DNA from: Acidobacteriota bacterium
GTDB taxonomy: Bacteria > Acidobacteriota > UBA6911
Assembly (NCBI GenBank): GCA_023265215.1
Contig: JAHFUH010000418.1
Span: 1-5,241 of the forward strand
Direction of reading: 5' to 3'
Length of the DNA stretch: 5,241 nt
Positions 4,170 to 5,241 of the stretch are shown one piece after another. The position numbers and the translations under genes were made by a program. Positions within the stretch are counted from its first letter, which is position 1. Every line of letters starts with the position of its first letter. The notes below the pieces were generated by a model. It was not told the origin of the DNA. It saw nothing but the letters and a program-made list of their open reading frames with translations, and did not search any database.

Positions 4170-5241
4170 GATCCTATCGATAAGACTCTGGCCGACATAC
4201 GATCGAGACCCGCTCGCTGGCTGGCTCTGATGGTTAAAAAGTGGGCTATGACCTGGAATGTGGTCGAAGTCCGGGACACCGCTGATCAGTACGCCTACGC
4301 CGAGTGGTCATGGCTTCTCAGGGGATTGATCTACGTGCTCCATTTCGGCACGCTCTGTCCTCTGGCGGTCGCGGGCGTGATTCTGACCTGGCGGGAACGT
4401 AGACGCCTGTGGCTTCTTTATGTGCTTCTTATCGGCTATGCCGCAAACGTGGCGCTGTCCTTTGTTTTCGCACGGCTGCGGATGCCTTTGGTTCCCATGC
4501 TTGTCTTGTTCGCAGCAGCGGGAATTGCGCAAGCGGCGGCACTGATAGCCAACAGGGGATACCGCAAACTCGCCATGACGGGAATCGTGGCACTCGCGGC
4601 GTTTGTTTTTGTGACCTGGCCATTGCTGCCTAGGGACGAGGGGCGAGCGACCATATATTTCAACGTCGCCAATGCGCTGGTGAGTCAGGGGCGCGCGGCC
4701 GAAGCGATACAACTGTTTGAGACGGTACTGAAGCTAAGACCTGAATCCGCTCCCGTTCACTCTACCTATGGCACCACCCTTGCACGGCTGGGCCGGCTTG
4801 AGGAGGCGCTTTCGCAGAATCGGGACAGTTCGACCAGGCAGCCCAGGAATACACCGAAGCAATCCGGCTTGATCCCGGCTCTGCCGAAGCCTACTGTCAT
4901 CGGGGGGCTGTTCGCGAGCGCCAGGAACGGAATGACCTGGCTGCCGCGGATTACAAAGCTGCGCTGCGCATCGATCCTGCATTTGCGGCAGCCAATTTCA
5001 GCCTGGGAGTCCTATTTTTCCGGCAGGGTCACTACGATGATGCGATTGGGTGCCTTTCTGCGGCAGTCCGACAGGTGCCGACCTGGGCAGAGGCGCACGC
5101 CAACCTAGCCTTGGCGTATCAGGCGAGAAACCAATCCGAACAGGCGATTGGGCATTTCAGAGAAGCTATAAAGCTAAATCCCGATTTGACAGGCGCGCGC
5201 GAAAACCTGGGCGCTGCCCTTCTCGGGCAACGCAAGCTGGA
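4170..5241 (+). pseudogene. Decayed GT39-like membrane glycosyltransferase/TPR gene: 5' truncated, frameshifted, runs off the window
   Basis: The family-like sequence begins near 4170 (DKTLADIRSRPARWLALMVK), 60 bases before the first ATG (4230), and an in-frame TAG at 4125-4127 blocks further extension. From ATG 4230, residues 27-51, 60-81, 85-107 and 113-133 are four membrane segments typical of the C-terminal half of GT39/ArnT-like polytopic glycosyltransferases; the loop AR(L)RMPLVPMLVLFAA is characteristic. The N-terminal half, which holds the catalytic acidic loop, is absent. A TPR follows at 140-173 and another begins at 174, then breaks at about base 4809. After that the frame runs into non-family sequence and stops at 5106-5108. 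The TPRs resume in another frame from 4802: FAESGQFDQAAQEYTEAI and three complete 34-residue repeats, continuing past 5241. I infer a nonfunctional relic. The surviving ATG 4230 frame could still encode a 292-aa membrane protein. Confidence 0.75.
4803..4813 (+). other. Frameshift/deletion junction in the TPR array
   Basis: Before this point the frame gives LARLGRLEEAL; after it the next TPR (GGAFAESGQFDQAAQ) is read in a different frame. Equivalent TPR positions (Leu at 4779, Phe at 4811) are 32 nt apart instead of the 102 nt of one 34-residue repeat. The simplest explanation is a loss of 70 nt, or 70 plus a multiple of 102. GAGGCGCTT at the junction can be read in both frames as a plausible repeat segment, consistent with slippage or recombination between similar TPR sequences. 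Confidence 0.65.

Noticed and set aside
4308..4712. Minus-strand 134-codon frame opposite the glycosyltransferase remnant
   Set aside because: The plus-strand reading gives coherent membrane segments and TPRs; the minus product is low-complexity and resembles nothing.

Overview
The window looks like chromosomal DNA from a GC-rich, probably soil-dwelling Gram-negative bacterium. The style of the genes (a membrane-lipid enzyme fusion, a GT39-like membrane protein carrying TPRs, small secreted proteins of unknown function) makes Acidobacteriota my best guess, but this is an inference; there is no rRNA or marker gene. No tRNA, rRNA, CRISPR array or transposase was recognised.

Layout. (1) 1-2097, + strand, GC-rich: the possible tail of an upstream gene, then a 672-680 aa polytopic membrane protein that joins three lipid-enzyme-like modules: an isoprenylcysteine/phospholipid methyltransferase-like N-terminus, a PAP2-like phosphatase/phosphotransferase middle, and an Lgt-like (prolipoprotein diacylglyceryl transferase family) C-terminus. 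This is the most unusual intact gene here. (2) 2098-2520: a noncoding stretch with several inverted repeats, one of which can fold as a three-way junction. (3) 2521-3186, - strand: a P-loop nucleoside/nucleotide-kinase-like protein with a candidate promoter and a low-confidence 30-codon ORF in the same frame upstream. (4) 3406-3988, - strand: a short exported protein with an excellent Shine-Dalgarno sequence, preceded 10 nt upstream by the stop codon of a possible 59-aa ORF. (5) About 4170 to the window end, + strand, GC-rich again: the remains of a GT39-like/TPR membrane glycosyltransferase gene. It lacks its 5' catalytic half and carries an internal deletion that shifts the frame inside the TPR array.

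Taken together, the AT-richer block of minus-strand accessory genes (about 2100-4165) sits between two GC-rich plus-strand genes, and its right edge coincides with the broken 5' end of the glycosyltransferase. The simplest reading is an old insertion or rearrangement followed by decay. There is no sign that the kinase-like protein, the secreted protein and the lipid enzyme act in one pathway. The strongest candidate for something undescribed is the three-module lipid enzyme.
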